NCBI GenBank assembly: GCA_015058655.1 | Contig: SVBX01000009.1 | Span: 49,780 to 113,779, forward strand | Source of the DNA: Pseudoselenomonas ruminantium | GTDB taxonomy: Bacteria > Bacillota > Negativicutes > Selenomonadales > Selenomonadaceae | Reading direction: 5' to 3' | DNA: 64,000 nt | Shown: one piece after another, positions 44,634-52,640 of the stretch | How the letters are laid out: each line of letters opens with the position of its first letter | How positions within the stretch are numbered: position 1 is the first letter of the stretch | The notes under the pieces: generated by a model | What the model saw: the letters and a program-made list of their open reading frames with translations, nothing else | What the model was told of the DNA's origin: nothing | Database searches by the model: none | Position numbers and translations under genes: made by a program

Positions 44634-45252
44634 TTTCATGCAGGAAAATCTCTATGCGGGGCAAATGCGTGAGGAAGCAAAGGCTATTGCCGATACTTTG
44701 CTCATTTACAAGAATTTTTACCCAAACTCGAAGATTGACGATAATGGCTTGTTGCTCTATGCCATAGCTCTCGTCAGAGATGGTTATTCCACAGTCGAGG
44801 TGAAGCTTGCTCTGGACAGATTGAGTAAAACAACCAAGTTTTTCCCGTCAATGTCCGAAATCATCGAGACCATCGAAAGCTTGCAGAGAGTTGCTACTGG
44901 CGATGGCATCAAGGACTTCGATGAAGCCTGGGCAGAGGTGTACAGCGAGGTCAAGCGCTGCTTCACATACAAGGAACCCAGATTCTCTACGCCGGAGATT
45001 GCAGAGACTGTACGCAATCTGGGCTGGGACACTATATGCTACATGCAGTCCGATGATGTCAGCACCGTGCGCGCCCAGTTTGAGAGATATTATAAAATTG
45101 CCATTCACCGCAAAAAAGAATGGGAATCGAACATTTTCCTCCTCCATCAAGCGGGCAATGACAAGTTCCGCTTGCTATGCGAACGCACAGCAAGAAGACG
45201 GAGCATGATCGCTGAACTTGAAATGCTTGATTCAAAAGCCGAAAAGCCCTAA
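44605..45252 (+). CDS. replicative helicase loader-like protein
   Basis: A 215-aa protein. Residues 15-95 (ADTLLIYKNFYPNSKIDD, GYSTVEVKLALDRLSKTTKFFPSMSEI) resemble the N-terminal fold of phage helicase loader/inhibitor G39P, whose hallmark is the F-x-PS-x-x-EI ending. The rest is unassigned. It overlaps the repA end by 29 bases, with GAGG nine bases before ATG 44605. A helper that brings the host DnaB helicase to the origin is the likely role. Confidence 0.65.
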   Translation: MAVTEQQLVDFMQENLYAGQMREEAKAIADTLLIYKNFYPNSKIDDNGLLLYAIALVRDGYSTVEVKLALDRLSKTTKFFPSMSEIIETIESLQRVATGDGIKDFDEAWAEVYSEVKRCFTYKEPRFSTPEIAETVRNLGWDTICYMQSDDVSTVRAQFERYYKIAIHRKKEWESNIFLLHQAGNDKFRLLCERTARRRSMIAELEMLDSKAEKP

Positions 45253-45309
45253 ACGGGGCTGGAGAGTAGTCAGTTGACAGGCTGTTCCAAGCCTGATAAG
45301 GAGACAGCT

Positions 45310-45831
45310 ATGGAAAATTCTGAGAGCATAGCAGCGGGTTGCAAAAAGCAAGTATTGCCTTCGCAGGAATACATGCTGATGCAAAAAAAGATTGACGAAC
45401 TTAGCAAGAAAGTCAAAGCACTTAAAACCGAAAATACTGAGCTGAAAAAAGTCCTCGGTAATGGAGAAGTTTCCAGGTTAGAAGACTTGGTAGATACTTT
45501 TCGCCGCAACACGAAGAAGTCGCTTGACGAAATCGCTGCTGAGGTAAGCATGACTGATTTTTCGGAACGGACGAGAATCGTGACAAATGACCTTGTTGAT
45601 TACTTGTCTTTTATCAGCAAAGAGCTATATTCCCTGGTTTCAATCTCAAATACCGGATTCTTCGCGCACAGCGAAGAACTCAGGCAATGCGAACAGTGCA
45701 AAGAAGAGATCTTGAGCATCCTGGACAAGAGTTCGTTCACTAGCTCGATCCTGCCGGACAAATCAGCCGAAATGTCAAAAGTCCTCCAACGGGCCTTGGA
45801 TGATATCCTAAACTGCATGAAGGAAGAATAG
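45310..45831 (+). CDS. hypothetical coiled-coil protein, 173 aa
   Basis: A soluble protein with a strong N-terminal coiled-coil (about 25-60: MQKKIDELSKKVKALKTENT) and a helical remainder. Two cysteines lie close together (CEQC). TAAGGAGA precedes ATG 45310; the longer frame from 45274 is unsupported. It follows the helicase-loader-like gene by 57 bases. I do not recognise a family. Confidence 0.6.
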   Translation: MENSESIAAGCKKQVLPSQEYMLMQKKIDELSKKVKALKTENTELKKVLGNGEVSRLEDLVDTFRRNTKKSLDEIAAEVSMTDFSERTRIVTNDLVDYLSFISKELYSLVSISNTGFFAHSEELRQCEQCKEEILSILDKSSFTSSILPDKSAEMSKVLQRALDDILNCMKEE

Positions 45832-45834
45832 CCT

Positions 45835-46161
45835 ATGGGGGAGATGAATAACAGCACATATATTTCCGAGCGGATAAAATCTGTCAGATTAGGCTTGAAA
45901 CTTGATATCAGCACTGTTAGCGATAAATCCGGCATAAACCGAAAATCAATCTACCGCTATGAGTCCGGCGATTCGCTTCCAAGAAGCTTCGACACATGGG
46001 AATCTCTCGCAAAGGGGCATGGGATGGATATAGAGCACTACCTGGATGCATTGTTCTGCATAAAAAAAATCCAGCTCAGTGATTACAATGAGCTGGAAAA
46101 CAGGGTCGTTATGCTGGAAAGGAAATTGAAGAACTGCCCGCTTACCACCGATTCGTCATGA
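45835..46161 (+). CDS. XRE-like helix-turn-helix protein
   Basis: A 108-aa protein with a helix-turn-helix of XRE type (LDISTVSDKSGINRKSIYRYESGDSLPR) and a C-terminal coiled tail (ELENRVVMLERKLK) that would dimerise. Start is ATG 45835 or ATG 45844. It lies 3 bases after the coiled-coil gene and converges with the XRE gene at 46156, overlapping by 6 bases. Confidence 0.68.
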   Translation: MGEMNNSTYISERIKSVRLGLKLDISTVSDKSGINRKSIYRYESGDSLPRSFDTWESLAKGHGMDIEHYLDALFCIKKIQLSDYNELENRVVMLERKLKNCPLTTDSS

Positions 46162-46548
46162 GTCTTGGCATTGCTTGAAAGCTTGTTCCATAAGAGGCTT
46201 GCTGCCATTCGCTTTCGTGCGCAGGGCAAGCTCCATGAGGAAAAGCTGCTCCCTGAGCTTGCTGATATTTGCCATGAGCACTTTTGCATCTTCCCCTTGA
46301 TATCGCGCAAGGGCCTGCTCCGGTGATTCGGGCTTACGGTGCAATTCGGAATCAAAGAATTCGTTTGGCGTAACATCCAAGACATGGCATGCAGCAAGGA
46401 GCCAATCGGAGTTGAATGCTCTCTGATGGTTGCTCCAATTGGCAACAGTCCTGCGTTCAACGCCAAGGAAGGCAGCCATTTCAGAATTTTTCATGCCACG
46501 CTGCCTGATAAGCTCTGTAATCCGCGCTCGGACATCAAAGGTTTCCAT
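46156..46548 (-). CDS. XRE-family regulator upstream of parAB
   Basis: A 130-aa protein with an N-terminal helix-turn-helix (MKNSEMAAFLGVERRTVANWSNHQ) and a C-terminal helix (ANISKLREQLFLMELALR). It is transcribed away from parA. The intervening 157 bases hold its own promoter and the large parA-side palindrome, so it could control parAB as well as itself. Confidence 0.75.
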   Translation of the reverse strand: METFDVRARITELIRQRGMKNSEMAAFLGVERRTVANWSNHQRAFNSDWLLAACHVLDVTPNEFFDSELHRKPESPEQALARYQGEDAKVLMANISKLREQLFLMELALRTKANGSKPLMEQAFKQCQDS

Positions 46549-46583
46549 GACAGTCTCCTTTTTGTGAGTTTATTTTAAATTTC

Positions 46584-46613
46584 ATTATATCACAGCTTCA
46601 TGGGAGAGAACAA
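46584..46613 (-). promoter_or_regulatory. promoter of the XRE gene upstream of parAB
   Basis: On the minus strand: TTGTTC (46613-46608), 18-base spacer, TATAAT (46589-46584). Confidence 0.55.
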
Positions 46614-46642
46614 CTGTCGTTCATAAGGCGTTTTATGTACCA

Positions 46643-46684
46643 GCTCTCGTGAAAGTGGTCCATAATGGACCACTTTGCGAGAGC
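46643..46684. promoter_or_regulatory. 42-bp palindrome upstream of parA (parS/operator candidate)
   Basis: Outer arms GCTCTCG/CGAGAGC and inner arms AAAGTGGTCCAT/ATGGACCACTTT around a central A. It ends 21 bases before the parA start. ParA/ParB operators and centromere-like sites commonly lie here. The inner 25 bp match the palindrome at 37940-37964. Confidence 0.7.
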
Positions 46685-46705
46685 AGAAAGGATCATGAGA
46701 TAAGT

Positions 46706-47491
46706 ATGAGAATAATTGGCTTCATTAACTGGAAAGGCGGGGTTGGGAAGACCTGCACCGCTCTTAACACATCGTATCTCTTCGCCCAGTCGGGGCTGAA
46801 GGTACTTGTCATAGATGCTGACAAGCAAGGTAACATCTCTTATTGGTTCGGGGCTGACCAGTCCCGCCTGACCTTTTCTGACATCCTGCTCAACGACATG
46901 GATGCAAGCGAGGTCATCCAGCACACGCGCTATCCGAATATCGACATCATCCCATCAGATGCCAGCTTGATTCAGGCAAATTACAGCGTACTGATGGACA
47001 AGGAGAAAGCGCAGCATGACATACTGAAGCATGCTCTGGAGTCTGTGATGGATGATTACCATATCTGCATCGTGGATAACCCCCCAGACTCAAACATTCC
47101 CGTCCTGAACTGCCTGACGGTGATGGATGACATAATCGCAGTGACATTGCCCAATCGGTTCTCCATAGCCGGAATCAAGCAGCTCCAGGAGGAAATCGAC
47201 AATTACAACGAGGCTTTGAGGCTGTCCCTGAAAATCAGGGGCGTTGTCATCAACCAGTACACTACTGAGTGCTCTGCTATCTGGCAGGAGCTTTCAGCCA
47301 GGTATAATATGTTCCCCACGCTTAGGGGTGGCAAGAATACTCAGAAGTGGCTTGACAGGGTGGTAAACAGCCAGAAGTCAATCTTCGAGATATGCCCTGG
47401 GTCAGGCTATGCCAGGGATATAAGGAGATTCGGCAGCAAGCTTGCAGAGGTAATCGAATCAGATGTGACTGGGCAGGAGGTACTTTGGTAA
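46706..47491 (+). CDS. parA: ParA-family partition ATPase
   Basis: A 261-aa deviant-Walker ATPase (IGFINWKGGVGKTCTALNTS; the KGGVGKT at 10-16), with VLVIDADKQGN and IVDNPPDSN as the other nucleotide motifs. It lacks an N-terminal DNA-binding extension, so it is the small (type Ib-like or chromosomal-type) form. With ParB it would segregate the element when free of the chromosome. Start ATG 46706 follows the large palindrome; the stop overlaps the parB start (TAATG). Confidence 0.93.
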   Translation: MRIIGFINWKGGVGKTCTALNTSYLFAQSGLKVLVIDADKQGNISYWFGADQSRLTFSDILLNDMDASEVIQHTRYPNIDIIPSDASLIQANYSVLMDKEKAQHDILKHALESVMDDYHICIVDNPPDSNIPVLNCLTVMDDIIAVTLPNRFSIAGIKQLQEEIDNYNEALRLSLKIRGVVINQYTTECSAIWQELSARYNMFPTLRGGKNTQKWLDRVVNSQKSIFEICPGSGYARDIRRFGSKLAEVIESDVTGQEVLW

Positions 47492-48831
47492 TGGCAGATA
47501 GCAAGAAAATCAGCGGCTTGGCGCAGTTCCTGAGCGCAAGCACACTGGCAAACGCTCAGAAGGATGCAACGCAGAACGAAAACATAGTCAAGATTGACAT
47601 CGACCGCTTGATCCCAAATCCCTACAACGCATACGGGCTGAGGGAAATAGAGAGTCTGGCAGGGATGATCTCATCGAACAACTTCCATGTGGAAGCAATC
47701 GAAGTGAAGCCCATGGACGATGAGGAAGGCAAGTACATGATAATCTCAGGGCATCGCCGGAGGGCCGCCTGGGCCTTGCTCCTTCAGGAGGGAGTCACCG
47801 AGGAACGGACTTTGCCATGCATCGTGAGGAATTTCACGGAAATGCATATAACGATTTCCAAGGAGGACGGCACTGCCGAAGATACTGTGATTTCGGCAGA
47901 ACAGCAAGCCAATATCGCCCTCATCATGGCGAACAGGGGACAGAGGAAGGAAAAGACCATCGAGGAGGAGCTTTGGGAAATCCAGGAACTGGAGCCTTAT
48001 GTGAAGATCCTCTACAGCCAGCAGGGACGCCCCAAGGAAAGGGGTTCGCTGAAAAGCTTCTTCGCTTCGATACTCGATATAACCCCTACGACATTCCAGC
48101 GCAAGAAGAACCTGCTTCGCCTCGTCCCCCGCGCAAGGCTGACTCTTGCAAGCCGGGACATTACGGAGACAGCAGCTGCGGAGCTGTCCGGGCTTCCCCC
48201 CGAAGAGCAGGAGGCAGTGCTTGACAAGATAGCTTCTGGGGAGATGGATGCAACGGTCAAGGCCATCATTGATTACAAGCGGAACCTCAATAAGGAGGCT
48301 GAAGACGATGAGATTGAGCCGTCAGATGACTATGGGCCGGATTTTGATGATGAGGACGAAATTCCAGCTGGTCCCTCGCATAAGACTGATGACAGGCCTG
48401 ATTGGAGCGCATTCGGAGAGGATTTCCCGGAGGATAGCTCAGATGATGAGGACGAGGAGGAAGAGGAAGCAGCTCCAGCCCGGCAGATTGGCTCATCTTA
48501 TGACGAGAATGGGGAAAGCGGCCATGAAGAACGGCGGGAAGGCTCGACATACAGGGAGCCAAGCGCCAGCGCGGCCCAGGAGCCTGAGATAAGGAGCGAC
48601 ATACCTGAGCCTGAGAGCACGGACAAGCCTCAGAACGATGTCCATAAATGGTTCCTTGCCATAATAAAGCCTGAGATAGAGAGACTTGAGAAAGTCAAGG
48701 CGCATTGCGTGAAGATGAAGGAGACATACGATGCAAGCGATGAGAAGGGAGCGGCATTGAAGGCTGCCAGGTGGGAAGCTTGCAGATCGTACATCGACAT
48801 CAAGATCATCATGCTCAGGGAGAAAGATTGA
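47491..48831 (+). CDS. parB: ParB-family partition protein
   Basis: A 446-aa protein. The ParB/Spo0J N-domain lies at about 28-110 (IDIDRLIPNPYNAY, then YMIISGHRRRAAWALLL with the CTP-binding GHRRR box), followed by a helix-turn-helix region (about 150-240, LDITPTTFQRKKNLLRLVP). A long acidic linker (DEDEEEEEA, about 270-390) and a C-terminal helical part follow. It is longer than chromosomal ParB. AGGAGG precedes the start. Confidence 0.9.
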   Translation: MADSKKISGLAQFLSASTLANAQKDATQNENIVKIDIDRLIPNPYNAYGLREIESLAGMISSNNFHVEAIEVKPMDDEEGKYMIISGHRRRAAWALLLQEGVTEERTLPCIVRNFTEMHITISKEDGTAEDTVISAEQQANIALIMANRGQRKEKTIEEELWEIQELEPYVKILYSQQGRPKERGSLKSFFASILDITPTTFQRKKNLLRLVPRARLTLASRDITETAAAELSGLPPEEQEAVLDKIASGEMDATVKAIIDYKRNLNKEAEDDEIEPSDDYGPDFDDEDEIPAGPSHKTDDRPDWSAFGEDFPEDSSDDEDEEEEEAAPARQIGSSYDENGESGHEERREGSTYREPSASAAQEPEIRSDIPEPESTDKPQNDVHKWFLAIIKPEIERLEKVKAHCVKMKETYDASDEKGAALKAARWEACRSYIDIKIIMLREKD

Positions 48832-48845
48832 GGAAGGGAAAGGAT

Positions 48846-49304
48846 ATGCTAAAAAAATTGGCAGGTCTGCTCCTGATTGCCGTCACAGCATTCGCTGTGA
48901 CGGCTTCTGCGCAAGCAGAGAGCTTGCCGGTCAGTTCTTATTTCGGGTGGCGCGTACATCCGGTAACAGGCGCGTACAAATTCCACGCAGGGGTTGATTT
49001 GGCTTATGATTTCGGCATGGCAGTGCCATCGCTTTTCGATGGCACTGTCGCAGCAGCCGGAGATTATGGCGATGGATATGGCTATCAGGTGCTTGTCTAT
49101 CATGACACTCTGGATTGCTATACAAGATATGCACACTTATCAAGCGTATTTGTCCAGCCCGGCGAGTTCGTTTCGTCCGGCTATACCGTAGGATTGGTTG
49201 GCTCAACCGGTGTCTCTACTGGCCCGCACCTCCATCTTGAGTATATCGTCAGAAGCGGCGATGGCGGGTATGAGTATGCTGACCCATTGAGCCTTTGGCA
49301 GTGA
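48846..49304 (+). CDS. exported M23 (LytM) peptidoglycan endopeptidase
   Basis: A 152-aa protein with a cleavable signal peptide (core LLLIAVTAFAVTASAQA) and a compact M23 domain. Zinc-binding motifs are HAGVDLAYD (H-x3-D) and HLHLEY. GDGYGYQVLVYHD is the usual central strand. Small M23 enzymes open the murein for trans-envelope machines, which fits the pilus-like cluster that follows. Start ATG 48846 has GGAAGGGAAAGG upstream. Confidence 0.9.
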   Translation: MLKKLAGLLLIAVTAFAVTASAQAESLPVSSYFGWRVHPVTGAYKFHAGVDLAYDFGMAVPSLFDGTVAAAGDYGDGYGYQVLVYHDTLDCYTRYAHLSSVFVQPGEFVSSGYTVGLVGSTGVSTGPHLHLEYIVRSGDGGYEYADPLSLWQ

Positions 49305-49322
49305 GCAAAGGATGCTGATATT

Positions 49323-50069
49323 ATGTTAAAGCAGAGTCGCGCGGATATTAGGGATACCTTGGCCAGGAAGGCTATCAAGGCCGTCTACAATATCAATCTA
49401 TACAAAGAGCAGGAAAGCTACGTGAATTTATTCCAGCAGTATCTTAGCCAAAGCGGGGGATATAGCCAGGCTTCTACATTCTTCAAGCATTCATGGCTCA
49501 AGCAGATGCGTTTCCTGCTCATGTTCAAACTGACAAACGTGCTCATAAAAACGCTCCCAGCCGAGCAGCAGAAGATGTCCAAGCTCCACTACGGTCCTTC
49601 GAGCAAGCATCAATACGGCATATATACAGACCTGCATATTTCCCAGACAACCTTGAGCAATTGGGATCTCAAGCTCCTCAACAAGGTATTCTTTTATGCG
49701 TTCAAGTTCGGCATCTCAAAGGATGACGTATTTTATTTGCCGAGGCTTGTCAATACCGTCAAATTCCTTTCGGATTTCGTGGCTTTGGCACAGAAACTTG
49801 ATCCCAGTGGCAAATTGGACCTGGTTTCCCCAGGATTCCTGGACAATGCGCACCTCAAGCTGGTGAATTATCGGGAAATCATCTCAATTCTGGAAAAGCA
49901 TAAGCGCAATGACAGGGAAAGCATGCTGTCCATGATCGTGTCAACGAAAGCCAACCACCCAGATGCAACGGCTGCCGAAATCGGAGCCAAGTGCTTCATG
50001 GACCCCACGCTTGTCAGCAAGAACATAAGAACTTTTCAGAAAAGTATATCCCAGTATCTCGTTGTATGA
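49323..50069 (+). CDS. hypothetical protein, 248 aa
   Basis: A 248-aa soluble, basic, largely helical protein. The C-terminal 50 residues (SKANHPDATAAEIGAKCF, then DPTLVSKNIRTFQK) could be a helix-turn-helix, but I do not recognise a family. It lies between the M23 peptidase and a terminator, so it ends the parAB-M23 unit. A regulator of the downstream cluster is one possibility, not shown by the sequence. Confidence 0.6.
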   Translation: MLKQSRADIRDTLARKAIKAVYNINLYKEQESYVNLFQQYLSQSGGYSQASTFFKHSWLKQMRFLLMFKLTNVLIKTLPAEQQKMSKLHYGPSSKHQYGIYTDLHISQTTLSNWDLKLLNKVFFYAFKFGISKDDVFYLPRLVNTVKFLSDFVALAQKLDPSGKLDLVSPGFLDNAHLKLVNYREIISILEKHKRNDRESMLSMIVSTKANHPDATAAEIGAKCFMDPTLVSKNIRTFQKSISQYLVV

Positions 50070-50090
50070 GGGGAAATAGCTTAGGATCAG

Positions 50091-50120
50091 GGCCTTGGGC
50101 TTATGCTCAAGGTCTTTTTT
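50091..50120 (+). terminator. intrinsic terminator before the pilus-like cluster
   Basis: GGCCTTGGGC pairs with GCTCAAGGTC (two wobbles), loop TTAT, followed by TTTTTT. It separates the plasmid-maintenance genes from the cluster, which must have its own promoter in 50121-50214; no clear -35/-10 pair was identified there. Confidence 0.8.
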
Positions 50121-50214
50121 CGTGTGAAAATAGTATAAAAAAGTGTAATTTTCTCAGCTTTTTTTTTGTTAGACTGCTATTAAGGGTGAATTTTCGTGAG
50201 ATAGGGGGACAGGC

Positions 50215-50727
50215 ATGACGGATCTTCAAAAAAAGCGACTGAAAGTGGCACTATCATTGGTGGCTTTCGCTTGGTTCGTGTGGTTCGCGCCAAAGATAGT
50301 ATATCTCAATACCACCAGGAGCCTTCCCCTTGGGATTTATCTGGCTATCCCCGGAATGAATCTCCGGCATGGGGATTATGTGGTCTATGACCCGCCTGAC
50401 AAGGTGAAAGAGTTGATGCTCGAGAGAAGGTATGGCTCGGAAGACATTGAGAAGATAATCTTCTTAAAGCGAGTTGGAGGGCTGCCGGGAGATGTATATG
50501 GCGTAATCAACGATGAAATCCTTGTCAACAGGGAGAAAAAGGGCAGCGTGCAAAGGCAGGACAACGCAGGAAATCCGATGCCGGTGGAGGATGGCTGGCA
50601 TTTGATCAAGGAAGGCCAGTTCCTGCCCTTGGGCGATAAAACGAATAGTCTGGATGGAAGATATACGGGGACTGCTCCTATCGGAAGCATACGAACCAGG
50701 GTCGTTCCTGTGATTACAGAGTGGTGA
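50215..50727 (+). CDS. TraF-like signal peptidase (S26 family)
   Basis: A 170-aa membrane-anchored protease with one N-terminal membrane segment (VALSLVAFAWFVWFAP). NTTRSLPLGIY carries catalytic Ser36 and the LPxGIY signature of conjugative TraF proteases; FLKRVGGLPGD holds the general-base Lys85; NSLDGRYTG is the third motif. TraF of RP4 processes and cyclises a pilin. Here it heads a type IV pilus-like cluster. GGGGGAC precedes the ATG. Confidence 0.88.
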   Translation: MTDLQKKRLKVALSLVAFAWFVWFAPKIVYLNTTRSLPLGIYLAIPGMNLRHGDYVVYDPPDKVKELMLERRYGSEDIEKIIFLKRVGGLPGDVYGVINDEILVNREKKGSVQRQDNAGNPMPVEDGWHLIKEGQFLPLGDKTNSLDGRYTGTAPIGSIRTRVVPVITEW

Positions 50728-50746
50728 GGACGAAGGAGGAAGTGTC

Positions 50747-51259
50747 TTGCGGGAGCTTAATTACAAATTCACTGGATATCAGAATTATGATCCGGTACAG
50801 GAAAAACTGAGAAGCATTTTCCGAAAGGCGTTCATGGCCAGGAATGCATATTTCAATATCGCCGTGGATGAAGCAGTAGTCAATGCTGCCAGGTATGCTG
50901 TCAAGGGGCTTGCTGATGCAGAGATCGCAGTACAAGTGAGGCTGATGGAGAATGCTATCGAGGTCAAGGTATCATCGAATACGAACCCTTTCAATGCCAA
51001 GGCATATCAGATGCAGCTACGGGAGCTTGCCAATGACCCTAAATACACCAGCATGGACTGGGGGGATTATACCGGCACATCCACCATGAGCCGTGGATTC
51101 TGGTATATGCTCCAAGCAGTCGATTATCTGACCGTGGCTGAGGACGGCTCATATGTATCGCTTTCTGCCAAGATTCCCTTCCAGGAAAAAAGGCTCGACA
51201 CCTCCATAGGCTTTTTGGTTCCCAAGTTTTTAGTTGATAGCGGGGGCGTTATTGGATGA
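50747..51259 (+). CDS. HATPase (anti-sigma RsbW/SpoIIAB-like), partly degenerate
   Basis: A 170-aa protein with a GHKL ATPase N-box NIAVDEAVVNAARYAVKG (Glu42, Asn46) and a late G2-like stretch (MSRGFWYMLQAVDYLTVAE). The expected D-x-G-x-G of the G1 box is not found (VSSNTNPFN instead), so ATP binding or kinase activity may be lost. TTG start with AAGGAGG upstream. Its stop overlaps the phosphatase start by 4 bases. In partner-switching systems it would bind the STAS protein. Confidence 0.78.
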   Translation: MRELNYKFTGYQNYDPVQEKLRSIFRKAFMARNAYFNIAVDEAVVNAARYAVKGLADAEIAVQVRLMENAIEVKVSSNTNPFNAKAYQMQLRELANDPKYTSMDWGDYTGTSTMSRGFWYMLQAVDYLTVAEDGSYVSLSAKIPFQEKRLDTSIGFLVPKFLVDSGGVIG

Positions 51260-52335
51260 CGAAACTTCAGATATTGGTGGTTTCGCCAAAAGCTGAAACT
51301 ATCAGGGAATGGATCAAGGGCATGGCAAATGAATATTTCAGTGCAACCATCTATATCGCTATGGATGCCATGAATGGCTTGCTGAAAGCGCAGAGATACA
51401 TGCCTGTCTATATAATTGTCGATAACAATCTGCCTGATATGAATGGCATGAGCTTCGCTTCCGTGGTCAAAGACACAGTAGAGGGGCAGGAGAGCAGCAT
51501 ATTGGTATTCGGCATAAGAAATATTCTTGCCAATCCAAAAGCTGATTATTTCTTGCCACCGATGGATGACAGGCAGCTTGAATCGTTTCTGAAGCTCCAG
51601 CTGGAGGCATTCTTGAAGAGCAGGTTTTTAATAACCGCTCATCGGACCGAGTACGAATCAAGGAAGAGAGAACAGCTGAACAAGCTCCCGAAGCAAATAG
51701 ACAATGAGATCCTGAAGGTGACAAACATTTTCTCGCCTTATGATGAGCTTTCCGGCGATGGGTTCGATTACTGGATGTCCAACAAGTCCAAGGATGGGGA
51801 GGAAATCCTTTACGGTTTTCTGTATGACTGCACAGGACACGGCCCGGAGAGTTATCCGCTGGTGGAAAACATACGGGGCTTGCTGAAAAGAAACATGCGC
51901 CTGTATGAATATCTTCGCTTCAAGAGCCTCGCTGATGTCATGGAGAAAGCAAATAAATCCATCATGGACACGACCCCTGCTGATGTGCTGACACCGGCGG
52001 CGGCCGTGGCTTTCTCCCTGGACTTGAAGCAAAAGCGGCTGAGATATTGCACAGCGGATATTCCAAGCTTTTATATCCGCTATGCTGGTGAGCAGGAATA
52101 TGCGAAGAAGGATTGCAGGAGCTATCCATTGGGGATGTTCGATGATGCCAGCTACGATGAGGAGGAAATGAGCCTCGATGATGTGGAGGAGTTGGTATTC
52201 TCAAGCGATGGCTTCTCCGAGATGCTGTACCATCAGAACGATGTCTCCAAAGAGGCAAAGCATGATGATGTCAGCGCAGTTACCATACAGCTGAAGAGGC
52301 CAATCGAGAACGATGACAGGAGGAATGCTATATGA
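51256..52335 (+). CDS. REC-PP2C phosphatase (RsbU/SpoIIE-like)
   Basis: A 359-aa protein. The N-terminal receiver-like domain (1-120) keeps a possible phospho-acceptor Asp56 (VDNNLPDMNG) but lacks the usual acidic pair and the late lysine, so it may not be a normal receiver. The PP2C domain (about 145-350) has GDGFD, YDCTGHG, SSDGFSE and HDD, covering the metal-binding aspartates (170, 190, 317, 336/337). It would dephosphorylate the STAS protein. It overlaps the next start by 4 bases. Confidence 0.85.
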   Translation: MTKLQILVVSPKAETIREWIKGMANEYFSATIYIAMDAMNGLLKAQRYMPVYIIVDNNLPDMNGMSFASVVKDTVEGQESSILVFGIRNILANPKADYFLPPMDDRQLESFLKLQLEAFLKSRFLITAHRTEYESRKREQLNKLPKQIDNEILKVTNIFSPYDELSGDGFDYWMSNKSKDGEEILYGFLYDCTGHGPESYPLVENIRGLLKRNMRLYEYLRFKSLADVMEKANKSIMDTTPADVLTPAAAVAFSLDLKQKRLRYCTADIPSFYIRYAGEQEYAKKDCRSYPLGMFDDASYDEEEMSLDDVEELVFSSDGFSEMLYHQNDVSKEAKHDDVSAVTIQLKRPIENDDRRNAI

Positions 52336-52640
52336 ATAATGTGAGCGTAGTCGGTGATACCGCAATCATCCGTGTGCCTGAGAGATACAATCTCATCAAC
52401 ACGGCTTTAATCAAAGGGGATCTTGAGGATGCTTACAAGGCGGGGGCCATCAAGGTCACGGTTGATTTCCGGGATGCTGCCTATATCGACTCATCGGCTA
52501 TCCGAGACCTGGTTATCATATACAACAGGGTAAAGGCTGAGAATTTCAAGGTGGTCAATCTAAGCGAGGACAGCGATGTGTTCAAGGCCCTCTATGCTGC
52601 AAAGCTCGATGAGAAATTCGGGATAACGAAATCCTCATAA
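52332..52640 (+). CDS. STAS-domain anti-anti-sigma-like protein
   Basis: A 102-aa single STAS domain (RsbV/SpoIIAA type). The phosphorylation site is DSSAIRDL (Ser54/55). It is the third member of the module. Its coding sequence from 52338 is repeated base for base at 53667-53969, where it is fused to a PilM-like protein. No sigma factor gene is next to it, so its partner may be a pilus component rather than a sigma factor. Confidence 0.88.
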   Translation: MNNVSVVGDTAIIRVPERYNLINTALIKGDLEDAYKAGAIKVTVDFRDAAYIDSSAIRDLVIIYNRVKAENFKVVNLSEDSDVFKALYAAKLDEKFGITKSS

